Assembly: GCA_030431975.1 (NCBI GenBank)
Contig: JAUIHP010000012.1
Span: 124,001-188,000 of the forward strand
Direction of reading: 5' to 3'
Source of the DNA: a bacterium
GTDB lineage: Bacteria > Eisenbacteria > RBG-16-71-46 > CAIMUX01
DNA length: 64,000 bases
Position 1 is the first letter of the stretch. Each line of letters begins with the position of its first letter. The notes beneath the pieces are model-generated. The model was given only the letters and a program-made list of their open reading frames with translations. It had not been told where the DNA came from and did no database searches. A program made the position numbers and the translations under genes. This document shows positions 17,004 through 25,790 of the stretch, piece by piece.

Positions 17004-17802
17004 TCCCCAGGTGGGACGAACGGAAGACGAGCCAATCCTCGGGAGCTTCGGCAACAGATGCTTTCAGCGCAGAGAAGAACTCCCGCTCCCAATTCTGGAC
17101 CCGAGCCGTCCAGGTCGCAGACCTCGAAGCCTCCGGCTCTGAAATCCGTCGCGAGCAAATCTCGAAGTGATCTCCTCGACGCAGACAATGGGTGAAGTAA
17201 ACGTCCACTTCCCCGCCGGCAGCCAGGACCGCCGCGCTGCGCACCCCGGACGGAACCGCGCGTAGACGCATTCCGCGGACTCCCGGAGGAAACGGATCTC
17301 CGTCCAGATGCAAAAGCACGGACTCTCCATTCCTGATCGCACGTTTCAGAACAGGCAGGGATCCGGCAGTGTGAACGATCACATTGCGGTCGGCCAGCCA
17401 GCCTTCGACGAAGTCCGACCAGGTCGGACGAAACTGGACGCCGGCGACGGTGTGGACCGGCCCCACCTGATCCGTGAGCGCTGCCGCTCCCAACAGCCAG
17501 TTACCCCGATGCGTCGTCACCAGCAACCTTCCCCGTCGATCGGAGGTCAAAGCGTCGGTTGGGGGAACAACGGAGAACTGTCTGCCGCCGAGCCGAGCCA
17601 GAAACTCGAGGACAAGCAGAGCGTGAGATTCGACGGCTTTCCGATTGTGCCAGGGTTCGATCGACCCGGATCCCAGAAGTCGGCGGCAGGCCTCCTTGTG
17701 GCCTCGCTTTCGCCCGGGCAGACAAATCGCCCCGGCCCTGGCCATCCACGGGAGGGCCCCATATGGCAAGCGGCTCATGAACCTCGCCAGCAACGAAACC
17801 AT
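16996..17802 (-). CDS. LpxL/HtrB-family lipid acyltransferase-like protein
   Basis: About 268 residues (ATG 17802; ATG 17859 and 17778 are alternatives). VTTHRGNWLLGAAAL matches the H-x4-D/E block of lysophospholipid acyltransferases, but the acidic residue is replaced by Leu. The later segment LLHLDGDPFPPGVRGMRLR matches the second LpxL-family block. A hydrophobic N-terminal region is present. It precedes and overlaps the GT4 gene, an arrangement like the PatA-PimA pair of actinobacteria, suggesting acylation of a glycolipid. The missing acidic residue leaves activity uncertain. Confidence 0.75.
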   Translation of the reverse strand: MVSLLARFMSRLPYGALPWMARAGAICLPGRKRGHKEACRRLLGSGSIEPWHNRKAVESHALLVLEFLARLGGRQFSVVPPTDALTSDRRGRLLVTTHRGNWLLGAAALTDQVGPVHTVAGVQFRPTWSDFVEGWLADRNVIVHTAGSLPVLKRAIRNGESVLLHLDGDPFPPGVRGMRLRAVPSGVRSAAVLAAGGEVDVYFTHCLRRGDHFEICSRRISEPEASRSATWTARVQNWEREFFSALKASVAEAPEDWLVFRSSHLGNG

Positions 17803-17865
17803 GCTGAGATTAGAACTTCTATGGACTCTATTTGCAAACGGGCATGTCACCGCTACCATGACGTG

Positions 17866-18990
17866 ATGCGCCTGATTCTGAATCCGAATTTCGACGTTGC
17901 CCGGCAGTTCTCTGTTTCTCTGTTCCTTCTCGGGCTGGCCGCCATGGCCGCGTCCGTGGACGCTCAGGTCACCGACGCACCGCCCGATCCGCCGGCTCCG
18001 GCCTCACCGCTTCCGGCGACCATCGTCGAACGAATCCCCGCGACCGGGATTCCGGAGTGGACAGTCGTAGACGAGCGCCGCTTTGTCCGGGAGCCCCGTC
18101 GAACCTGGCATCTCTACCTCGAGGAAACGACTTCCGGACATGCCAAGAGCAAGGGCCGTGAAATCGACATCCGTCAAACACGGATCCGGGTCGCAGAGAA
18201 GAAACCGGGGTCGGATCGGGAGTTGGACCTCGGATACATCCAGCATCTGAGCAACCTCGAGGTTGCGGTTCTTGATCCCGGAGATCCGCGGGTCGATGAA
18301 CCGGCCGTTCGGCACGACGATCCCGACAACCCGTGGCCGAATGTGGCGGGGCTGCACTTCTTCGAGACCCCTCGATCTTTCGACATCGACCGCGACGACC
18401 GGAACGAGTTCGTGGTGCGCTACTACGCCACGGTCGGATCCCCTGAGGCCCGCGGTGTGCTCGTCATTTCCGAAGACGAGTTCGGGATGCTGCGCATCGT
18501 CCCACCGACGGAGTTTGTGGGCACGGTTCGGGCCGAGAACCTGCACCTGGTCGACCTTTCCTGGACGAGCACGGCGGTCCCCGACCCCATCATTCGCGCG
18601 CAGCTGCTTTCCTTGTCCGAGTGTCGCTTTCTCGCACAATTGGGCATTCGCGGGGAGGCCGGAGACTGCAAGGATTGTTGCTCGCTGCCGATCTTTCTGG
18701 AGCGATCCACCGACTCGCAGTTCCATCCCATTTTCGACCGGCAGGTGCAGGGAACGATTCTCGACCGGGTCCGCGGTGACATCGCCCGGATCTCCCAGGG
18801 CCCGGAGGATCAGGATCTCAGTTCTTTGGAACAAGCCGCCCTGTCCCGGATGGCCTCGTTCTTCTACCTGACCGGATCGGCAAGGAGTACGAGAGCGAAT
18901 CTGGAAAAAGCGCTGGGCCCGCGCGCGGAGATGTACAAGACGCGGCTCCTTTTGGAGCGTTTGGAATCCTATTTCCTGCAGCAGGACTGA
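17866..18990 (+). CDS. Exported protein of unknown function
   Basis: A 374-residue protein with a signal peptide (residues 1-34, ending SVDAQ) and a Pro/Ala-rich stretch after it. I recognise no family. The mature part is mostly polar, with a CKDCC cluster around residue 268 and repeated charged segments; the C-terminal 60 residues are helical and may form a small repeat domain. The frame is open from 17308, but that part overlaps the divergent acyltransferase gene; ATG 17866 gives the signal peptide. A weak TTGCAA-N16-TACCAT pair sits immediately upstream, so the mRNA could be almost leaderless. Confidence 0.65.
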   Translation: MRLILNPNFDVARQFSVSLFLLGLAAMAASVDAQVTDAPPDPPAPASPLPATIVERIPATGIPEWTVVDERRFVREPRRTWHLYLEETTSGHAKSKGREIDIRQTRIRVAEKKPGSDRELDLGYIQHLSNLEVAVLDPGDPRVDEPAVRHDDPDNPWPNVAGLHFFETPRSFDIDRDDRNEFVVRYYATVGSPEARGVLVISEDEFGMLRIVPPTEFVGTVRAENLHLVDLSWTSTAVPDPIIRAQLLSLSECRFLAQLGIRGEAGDCKDCCSLPIFLERSTDSQFHPIFDRQVQGTILDRVRGDIARISQGPEDQDLSSLEQAALSRMASFFYLTGSARSTRANLEKALGPRAEMYKTRLLLERLESYFLQQD

Positions 18991-19012
18991 AACACACCGA
19001 GAGGCCTTCGCC

Positions 19013-19041
19013 TTGCCGAATCGTAATGTCGCCGCTACAAT
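19013..19041 (+). promoter_or_regulatory. Promoter for the SNF2 helicase gene
   Basis: TTGCCG (19013-19018) and TACAAT (19036-19041) with the ideal 17-bp spacer. The start of transcription would be around 19048, only about 6 nt before the ATG at 19054, and there is no ribosome-binding site, so a leaderless message is likely. Confidence 0.55.
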
Positions 19042-19053
19042 GGTTTACTTCGC

Positions 19054-22000
19054 ATGATTCGCATCCACGCCACATGGAAGTCCCATTCCGAGCGGTCGGA
19101 GACCGGCCTCTTCTTGTGGGGTGAGTTCCTCGACGAGGAACCGCTTTCAGAAGAAGACCTCGAAGAGATGGGACGTGACCTCCCCCAGGCCGTACCGTCG
19201 CGCGGCCTGCGGTCGCTTCTTCGTGACGTTGCGGACGGTCTGCTCTACGAGTGTTCCGAAGAGGACGAGCTCTGGCTTCTTTGGCCGACGATAAAAGGCG
19301 CGCCGCTGGAATCGAGGGAAGAGACGGCGGCGGACACGGCGCTGGACCGGTGGCGCACGGACGGGCTCCGCATTCCCTCACAGGATACGTCCGCCTTTCT
19401 CTTCGCCCTGATCGAAAATGTTCCCGATGACCTGGAACTGGCTCCCTCTCTACGCTTCTGGCACCAGGCGTCACAGTTTGCTTTCGAGCTGATGGGCCGC
19501 GGACGATTCGTCCCCACACTGCTCGAGGAGACCCGGGAAGGACGACGGTCGCTTCGCGCACACTGGCGACCGGTCCTGGCGGCGGAGGAGGATCGCCGCT
19601 CCCTTTCTTCGTTGGCGTCCGGCCTTCCGCCGGTCTGTACGACCTGGACGTTGGAGGGGGCTCCGGAAGACGAGGGGGTGACCTCGCATGATCCCCGCGG
19701 TCTGGTCTCCGACTTTCTCGAGTCCGTCACCGACGCAACGCTACGCATGCGGCTTGCCGAGGCCGGCTTCCCCGATCGGGGCCGTCGTGCGCAAACCTCT
19801 CTGACCGGTCCTCTCGGTCATTGGCTTCGTTCTCTGGCCTGGATCGACGAGAAGATCGATTCGCCTCCCCAGTCCTTGGAAGACTTCGCCACCGAGGTTC
19901 GACGTTGGAACCAGACTCTGGTCAACCCGGAAGGCGGCACCTACCAGACGCTGCTGAAGCTGCGGCCGCCGGTTGAGACGCTGCCGGCTTCGTCCAGCAA
20001 CGGCGGGCCCGCGCCGTCGGGCGAAACGGCTGCGGCGAGCAACCCAGTTCCAGCGAACAGCACGGGTCCCACCGGCAGCCCGCTCCCGGCAAGCAGCCCC
20101 ATTCCAGAGAAGGGACAGTGGCACGTCGAGATCTGGCTTCAGGCCTGTGACGACCCCAACCTCACCGCACCGGCCGACGCAATCTGGTCGCACGACACGC
20201 TCGCCTTCCCCTGGAAAGGGCGCCAGTTTCCCTACGCGCAGGAACGAACCCTGGCCAACCTGGATACGGCCGCGCGGATCTTTCCGCCCTTCCGTCGCGT
20301 TCAGGAAGAAGCGGCGCCGACCCGCGCCGAAGTTTCCGTCGAAGAGGCGTACGCGTTTCTCATCGAAGCGGTCGAGCCCTTGCGTGAAGCCGGTATCGAA
20401 GTCCAGGTCCCCGATTGGTGGGAAGGCCGGGCTCGTCGGCCCGAACTCCGGCTCTTTCTGCGCCCGGCCAAGGAAGGAGAGAGCGGTGGTCAGACTTCCG
20501 CATCCCTTCTGGAGTACGACTGGGAAGTCGCCCTCGGCGACGCCACCCTCACTCCCGACCAGTTTCACGAGTTGGCCGCAAGCAAACGGCCCCTGGTCAA
20601 AGTCGGCGGTGAGTGGATCGAACTTCGGCCCGAAGACACGGCCGTTCTGGACGACGTCCTGCAGGAACGGAACAATCGGCCTCAGCTGAGCCTTGCCGAA
20701 GCATTGCGGCTGGGGCTTGCCGGTCAGACGTCCAAGGGTCAGATTCCGCCTCCGCAGATTCACGCCGAAGGTTGGGTCGCGCATCTCCTTGATCAGGCGC
20801 AGGGACGAGCCCGTCCTGATGCGGTCGAGATCGGTCCCGAGTTCAAAGGCACCTTACGTCCTTACCAGGAGCGCGGGCTGGGGTGGTTGAACTACCTGGA
20901 GAAGTTCGGACTCGGCGGTTGCCTCGCCGACGACATGGGTCTGGGAAAGACGATTCAGCTGATCGGTTTGCTCCTCTACGAACGGACGCAGGATCCGCAC
21001 GCGGGAACGACGCTGGTTCTCTCCCCCATGTCCGTGGTTGGAAACTGGCAACGGGAGATCGAGCGCTTCGCTCCGTCTTTGAAAGTGCTGGTTCATCACG
21101 GTATCGACCGGACGCGGGATTCCGAGTTCATCCGCGAAGCTATGGAAAACGATGTCGTCGTTTCCACCTACGCTCTGGCACGCCGCGACCGGGAGCACTT
21201 TCTCCAGGTCCGTTGGCATCGCATCGTTCTCGACGAAGCGCAGAACATCAAGAATCCGACGACGCAGCAGTCGCGCGCCGTTCGCTCGCTCGAGGCCGTC
21301 CGCCGGATCGCTTTGACGGGAACGCCGCTGGAGAACCGTCTGGCCGAACTCTGGTCGATCTTCGACTTTCTGAATCCGGGCTACCTGGGCTCGCTTTCGG
21401 AATTCCGTCGGCGCTTTGCGCGTCCGATCGAGAAGGACGGCGATCCCGAGCGTCGTGACCTGTTGGGTCGTCTGACACGGCCCTTCCTCCTGCGACGACT
21501 GAAGACGGATCCGGACGTCATTCGCGACCTTCCGGAAAAGCTGGAGATGCGCGTCTTCTGCAACCTGACCGAGGAGCAGGCTACGCTCTATCAGGCAACG
21601 GTCGAAGAGATGATGAACCGGATCGAGACGTCACAGGGTATGACACGGCGCGGTTTGATTCTGACGACGCTGACCCGGTTGAAACAGATCTGCAACCATC
21701 CGCGCCAGTACCTGCAGGACGGAAGCGAGATCGGAGGCCGTTCGGGCAAGGTCGAGCGTATCTGCGAGATGTTGGAAGAACTTTTGTCGGTCGGCGACCG
21801 CGCACTCTGTTTCACGCAGTTCACGGAGATGGGGAACCTTCTCTCCGAACACATGAAGAAGAGACTCGGTATCGACACGCTCTTCCTTCACGGTGGAACG
21901 CCACAGGCCGAACGCGATCGCATGGTTCAGGAGTTCCAAACGGGCGAGGGCCCACCCGTCTTCATTCTGTCAACAAGGGCAGGCGGTCTAGGGCTCAACC

Positions 22001-22281
22001 TGACCGCAGCAAACCACGTCTTCCACTTTGATCGTTGGTGGAATCCAGCCGTGGAAGACCAGGCGACGGACCGTGCTTTCCGCATCGGACAGACGCGGAA
22101 CGTGCAGGTCCACAAATTCGTCTGTGTCGGAACGCTTGAAGAACGGATTGATCAGATCATCGAAGAGAAGAAAAACCTCGTCGACATGGTGCTGTCGACC
22201 GGCGAAAGCTGGCTCACCGAAATGAGTACGGATCAGCTCCGTGACGTCCTCAAACTGTCGCAGGACGCTGTTTCCGTCTAG
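19054..22281 (+). CDS. SNF2-family helicase/ATPase
   Basis: A 1075-residue SNF2/RapA-type ATPase that translocates on double-stranded DNA. The N-terminal 550 residues are family-specific, including a Ser/Pro/Gly/Ala-rich linker at about 310-350. The ATPase core follows: LRPYQERGLGWL (Q-like motif), DDMGLGKT Walker A (around 626), DEAQ motif II (around 727), the LTGTPLENRL motif III region, and the C-lobe with STRAGGLGLNL and QATDRAFRIGQ (motif VI). It is followed after about 90 bp by a SWIM zinc-finger gene; the same pairing is known for YwqA-YwqB in Bacillus. The biological role is unclear; DNA repair or nucleoprotein remodelling is the usual suggestion. Confidence 0.93.
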   Translation: MIRIHATWKSHSERSETGLFLWGEFLDEEPLSEEDLEEMGRDLPQAVPSRGLRSLLRDVADGLLYECSEEDELWLLWPTIKGAPLESREETAADTALDRWRTDGLRIPSQDTSAFLFALIENVPDDLELAPSLRFWHQASQFAFELMGRGRFVPTLLEETREGRRSLRAHWRPVLAAEEDRRSLSSLASGLPPVCTTWTLEGAPEDEGVTSHDPRGLVSDFLESVTDATLRMRLAEAGFPDRGRRAQTSLTGPLGHWLRSLAWIDEKIDSPPQSLEDFATEVRRWNQTLVNPEGGTYQTLLKLRPPVETLPASSSNGGPAPSGETAAASNPVPANSTGPTGSPLPASSPIPEKGQWHVEIWLQACDDPNLTAPADAIWSHDTLAFPWKGRQFPYAQERTLANLDTAARIFPPFRRVQEEAAPTRAEVSVEEAYAFLIEAVEPLREAGIEVQVPDWWEGRARRPELRLFLRPAKEGESGGQTSASLLEYDWEVALGDATLTPDQFHELAASKRPLVKVGGEWIELRPEDTAVLDDVLQERNNRPQLSLAEALRLGLAGQTSKGQIPPPQIHAEGWVAHLLDQAQGRARPDAVEIGPEFKGTLRPYQERGLGWLNYLEKFGLGGCLADDMGLGKTIQLIGLLLYERTQDPHAGTTLVLSPMSVVGNWQREIERFAPSLKVLVHHGIDRTRDSEFIREAMENDVVVSTYALARRDREHFLQVRWHRIVLDEAQNIKNPTTQQSRAVRSLEAVRRIALTGTPLENRLAELWSIFDFLNPGYLGSLSEFRRRFARPIEKDGDPERRDLLGRLTRPFLLRRLKTDPDVIRDLPEKLEMRVFCNLTEEQATLYQATVEEMMNRIETSQGMTRRGLILTTLTRLKQICNHPRQYLQDGSEIGGRSGKVERICEMLEELLSVGDRALCFTQFTEMGNLLSEHMKKRLGIDTLFLHGGTPQAERDRMVQEFQTGEGPPVFILSTRAGGLGLNLTAANHVFHFDRWWNPAVEDQATDRAFRIGQTRNVQVHKFVCVGTLEERIDQIIEEKKNLVDMVLSTGESWLTEMSTDQLRDVLKLSQDAVSV

Positions 22282-22373
22282 TGATCCAGTGAGAGGCCGC
22301 TGCGCATTCTGACCGTACCCGGTCACGCGTGACCAACGGCTCGAAACCGAGCGGAGAGAGGCAAACGCAAACG

Positions 22374-23306
22374 ATGACCAACGACTCGAGCCGACGCCCG
22401 GCCCGGCCCTCGGTTCGCCGGCGCCGATACGGAAACCGCTATCACTACGAAGCCGCCTCCGGCGACCGGTTGACCACACGCAGTCGTCGCGGAGTCGTCG
22501 GTCGCAACTGGTGGGCTCAGCGGTGGAGCCGGCTGCTCGGGGAGAACAGCTCACCGGAACGCCTGCATCGGGGCCGCGCTCTGGCTCGCGGCGGCAGCGT
22601 CTTTCGTTTCCGCATCGAAGACGGCGAAGCCCGGGGAGAAGTTCGCCACTCCCGAACCGAACTGCACGAAGTGGCCATCCGCCAAACTCCCCTCGGCGAG
22701 GACGAGTGGCGAAGAGCCCTGGACATCCTGGCATCGCGCGCCCTCTACGTCGGTGCACTGTTGGGCGGGCGATTGGAAGAAGAGCTGGAAGAAGCCCTGG
22801 ACGCCGCTGAAGTTCGTCTCTTTCCGGAAGCCCTGGAAGAACTGACCATGAGCTGCAGCTGTCCCGACCCCGGACAACCGTGCAGCCACCTGGCCGCGGT
22901 CTTCTATCTCGTGGCAGAACGGCTCGACCGCGACCCGTTTCTTCTCTTTCGATTTCGCGGGATGCGCCGGGACCAGATCCTCACCGAGTGTCGACAGCGC
23001 CGCTCCGCAACACGTGCCCTGCAGGGCGACGGAGCGTTCCCCCTCGGCGGGTCGGATGATGAGACCGAAGCGATCGCCGAAAGCGTCTCTGAGCACAAGG
23101 CGGGCACCGGGTACTTCGGTGAGGAATCCGTCATCGACGGCATTCGCGTGGAAACTCCGACCGAAGACGGTCGGGACGTACTGGACGAACTTGGACCTCC
23201 GCCAACCGTGGAGGCCGGTTCGGGTTCGGATCGCGCTCTGCGTGAAGCCTACGAGCTGGGACGAAACGTCGCCAGCCCGCCTGAGGAAGAACCGGAGGAA
23301 GCCTGA
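22374..23306 (+). CDS. SWIM zinc-finger protein, partner of the SNF2 helicase
   Basis: From ATG 22374 (GGAGAGAGG about 12 nt upstream) it encodes 310 residues; GTG 22329 has no ribosome site. The SWIM zinc finger is C161-x-C163-x6-C170-x-H172 in the segment MSCSCPDPGQPCSHLAAV. The N-terminus is very basic (RRPARPSVRRRRYGNRYHY), suggesting nucleic-acid contact, and the C-terminus is acidic. A long helical segment (LEEELEEALDAAEV) precedes the finger. SWIM domains bind DNA or proteins; the conserved pairing suggests it works with the SNF2 ATPase. Confidence 0.88.
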   Translation: MTNDSSRRPARPSVRRRRYGNRYHYEAASGDRLTTRSRRGVVGRNWWAQRWSRLLGENSSPERLHRGRALARGGSVFRFRIEDGEARGEVRHSRTELHEVAIRQTPLGEDEWRRALDILASRALYVGALLGGRLEEELEEALDAAEVRLFPEALEELTMSCSCPDPGQPCSHLAAVFYLVAERLDRDPFLLFRFRGMRRDQILTECRQRRSATRALQGDGAFPLGGSDDETEAIAESVSEHKAGTGYFGEESVIDGIRVETPTEDGRDVLDELGPPPTVEAGSGSDRALREAYELGRNVASPPEEEPEEA

Positions 23307-23322
23307 AGGCTCGACGGCCCGG

Positions 23323-23353
23323 GGCGGCGCGACCTCCGCGAGTGCGCGCCGCC
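23323..23353. terminator. Hairpin between convergent genes
   Basis: A perfect 9-bp stem GGCGGCGCG (23323-23331) with CGCGCCGCC (23345-23353) and a 13-nt loop. It lies between the SWIM gene stop (23306) and the convergent CDF gene stop (23359). It has no T-run, so it may be a weak bidirectional terminator. Confidence 0.5.
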
Positions 23354-23358
23354 GCAGG

Positions 23359-24396
23359 TTACCCGTGTCGTGCGGAAGCTCGTCGCTCCGGAGGAAACTG
23401 AGGGTCCGGCCGCACCGCTTCCTCGACCTGAAGCGGATCCCGTTTCTGGAACGCCTGCGCCCTCACCGGACAATCCTCCAAAGGACAGCGCCTGCAGTAG
23501 AGTCGCTCACACGGCTCGATGTGGAACTCGATCTCCCCTTCCGTTCCAAACGTCTTCATGACCTCACGCTCGTAATCTTCGGCACGGTCGTGCGCCTCCA
23601 GGATGTCCCAGAACTCCGGAACAACGACGTGCGCGTCAATGTGATGGAAGCGGCCGGAGCGAATGATGCGCACACTGTGCACGTCGACGATCCCCGAGAA
23701 CAGGTTGTCCTCGAAGGCTTCGACGAGACGTTCCACTGCACCCGGATCTTCTTCGTCGAGCAGCCCGGAGAGGGCCTGGCGAACAAGGCTGGCTCCGCTG
23801 AGTCCGAGATGAACACCGATGACCATGGCACAGATGGGGTCGATCCATACCTTCCCCGTCCAACGAATGAGAACGAGCGCGACCACAACCGTGGCGCTGG
23901 TCCAGAAGTCTGCGAGAACGTGTTTTCCGTCCGCGACCAAAGCCTGGGAGTCCGTCCGACGTCCGGTGTGTATGAGGTAGAAACCGAGGACGGCGTTGCC
24001 GATACCTGCAGCCAGGATGACCCACAAACCGAAGTCGAGATCCCGCACTTCCGGGCCCAGGTAAAGGCTTCGAATGGCCTGATAGAAGATAACGACGGCG
24101 GCAAAACTGATGAGACCGCCTTCAAAGGCTGCGGAGACGAACTCGATCTTGCCGTGCCCATAGGGATGGTTGCGGTCCTTGGGCTTGTGCGCCAATCGGA
24201 TCGATCCGAGCGCAACTCCGGCCGCGAAAACGTTGATAATCCCTTCGAGGGCATCGGAAAGCACGGCGGCCGAACCCGTAAACCAGTAGGCCACGGCCTT
24301 TCCGGCGAGGAGGAGCACGGAAACGACCAAAGAAACGACACCGGCTCGAACGCGGGCGCGCTGGGCCCAGGACTCGGACGATTGTTCGTTCGCCAT
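23359..24396 (-). CDS. Cation diffusion facilitator (CDF) family metal transporter
   Basis: A 345-residue inner-membrane transporter expected to export a divalent metal in exchange for protons. Transmembrane segments lie in the first 210 residues; TM2 carries the SDALEGIINV motif, the following loop HPYGHGKIEF, and TM5 GKHVLADFWTS (H-x3-D metal site). The second acidic residue of the TM2 site found in YiiP is absent, as in some family branches. The cytoplasmic C-terminal domain has DVHSVRIIRSGRFHHIDAHV and a Cys-rich tail, CERLYCRRCPLEDCPVR, that could bind metal or sense it. The gene stands alone; the metal is not predictable. Confidence 0.9.
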   Translation of the reverse strand: MANEQSSESWAQRARVRAGVVSLVVSVLLLAGKAVAYWFTGSAAVLSDALEGIINVFAAGVALGSIRLAHKPKDRNHPYGHGKIEFVSAAFEGGLISFAAVVIFYQAIRSLYLGPEVRDLDFGLWVILAAGIGNAVLGFYLIHTGRRTDSQALVADGKHVLADFWTSATVVVALVLIRWTGKVWIDPICAMVIGVHLGLSGASLVRQALSGLLDEEDPGAVERLVEAFEDNLFSGIVDVHSVRIIRSGRFHHIDAHVVVPEFWDILEAHDRAEDYEREVMKTFGTEGEIEFHIEPCERLYCRRCPLEDCPVRAQAFQKRDPLQVEEAVRPDPQFPPERRASARHG

Positions 24397-24520
24397 TCCT
24401 GGATCTTAGCCTCGAATCCACCCGCCGTTGAGCGGAATCCTCGGCTGTTTCGCCTCCGATAACTCCAGAGGACTCCAGAGGACTCCAGGGGCTCGGCAGG
24501 GATCGACCCTACCGCTTTTC

Positions 24521-24549
24521 TTGAGAGGTGGATGGCGCGATAGTACGAT
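24521..24549 (+). promoter_or_regulatory. Promoter for the CsgG/TssBC operon
   Basis: TTGAGA (24521-24526), 17-bp spacer, TACGAT (24544-24549). Transcription would start near 24556, downstream of the first possible start codon at 24528. The first gene therefore more likely begins at TTG 24588, which has AAGGAGG 11 nt upstream. Confidence 0.5.
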
Positions 24550-24587
24550 GCAGCGGGCATGAGCTCGCGAAGGAGGGACTCTTCGCC

Positions 24588-25790
24588 TTGTTTTCCCACA
24601 TTCACCCGATCCCGGGTTTCCCGCGCGGCGACCGACAACTCGTGACCCTGCTCACTGTCGCAGTCGCCACGCTGACGGTCGCTTCGCTGACCGTCACTTC
24701 GCAGTCGCATGCGCAGGCGGATGCACAGACGGCTTCGCCGGAGCTGCTCTCCGAGTTTCGTGGCGATCCCATGAGCTTCTTCTTCGACCTGCGCGCGGAG
24801 GAAGCGGTTCTCTGCAGCCAGACCCTGCTCACCCGTTCGGATCTTGCAGACGAAGAACGGCGAGACATGCTGACGGCGTTGGCTGCGATCCATCTTGCCG
24901 ATGGCCGGCCTCGACAGGCCCGAGCTGCGTTCATGACTCTCCTGGCGACTGACCCGACCGCCGACCTCCATCGCCCGGAGTCACTGGCTCCCCCAATCAA
25001 GAAGATGTTCTACGGACTTCGGGACAGCATTCTCGTGGCGCGGGACATCGAACTCCCCCCGGACATCCGCACCGTCGCCATCGGACAAATCGACGCGCTT
25101 CCGGTCGTCCCGGGGAAGTACGACCTCGAAGCGTTCGCGCGCGGCCTCACCCACATTCTGACCTCCGACCTCAGCAACGCCACGCCACTCCGAATCGTCG
25201 ACCGCCAACGGCTGGATGTTCTCTTCAAAGAAATCGGGATCAACCAGAACGAAGAGCTGCTCGATCCGAAGAACGCCGTACCCTTCGGCAAACTGACCGG
25301 CGCTCAGTCCTTCCTTTTCGGAAGCCTGCTGCAGGTGGAGGAAGACAAGATTCGTTTCGACCTCCGCTGGGTCAACACGACAACGTCGGAAGTACACGTT
25401 TCCGAAGGCGTCGAGATGAAGGTCAAGTCCGCCGACGATCTCTTCAAGATGGAGAGGAAGGTTCTACTCGAGCTTCTCGTCCCGAAGATGCACGAAGTTC
25501 TGGTTGGCGTTTCCGGCGAGGAAGAGATCCCGAGCCGAAAGGACTTCGAGAAGCGGGCCAAGAAGTACCTGGACGGCAAGAAGAAGCTGAAGATGGCGGA
25601 CAACCGCAACTACCTCGACTTTCTGCTTCGAACGGGTGATGCGCTACTCGCCGAAGAGCGCGGTGACCTGGCCGCAGCACAGGCCGCGTGGAGCGAAGTC
25701 GCCGAGATGAGACCGGACGATCCGAGCCTGGAGTCGCAACGTATGGCCCTGGCCGCTCACATCCAGATCGCGGAAGGTGAAAGCCGATGA
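24588..25790 (+). CDS. CsgG-like envelope protein with C-terminal repeat region
   Basis: About 400 residues from TTG 24588; GTG 24641 is another option. A hydrophobic export segment (VTLLTVAVATLTVASLTVTS, ending SHAQA) is followed by a helical region and then a CsgG-like domain: TVAIGQIDALP, FARGLTHILTSDLSN, LRIVDRQRLDVLFKEI and GAQSFLFGSLLQ. The C-terminal 90 residues look like a TPR pair (LLAEERGDLAAAQAAWSEVAEM). It is a clear paralogue of the gene at 57111. CsgG proteins can form outer-membrane secretion pores; this one lacks an obvious lipobox, so pore formation is uncertain. First gene of an operon ending with tssBC. Confidence 0.78.
   Translation: MFSHIHPIPGFPRGDRQLVTLLTVAVATLTVASLTVTSQSHAQADAQTASPELLSEFRGDPMSFFFDLRAEEAVLCSQTLLTRSDLADEERRDMLTALAAIHLADGRPRQARAAFMTLLATDPTADLHRPESLAPPIKKMFYGLRDSILVARDIELPPDIRTVAIGQIDALPVVPGKYDLEAFARGLTHILTSDLSNATPLRIVDRQRLDVLFKEIGINQNEELLDPKNAVPFGKLTGAQSFLFGSLLQVEEDKIRFDLRWVNTTTSEVHVSEGVEMKVKSADDLFKMERKVLLELLVPKMHEVLVGVSGEEEIPSRKDFEKRAKKYLDGKKKLKMADNRNYLDFLLRTGDALLAEERGDLAAAQAAWSEVAEMRPDDPSLESQRMALAAHIQIAEGESR

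Noticed and set aside
17308-17865. Upstream extension of the exported-protein frame
   Set aside because: It is antisense to the acyltransferase coding region; the signal peptide begins at 17866.
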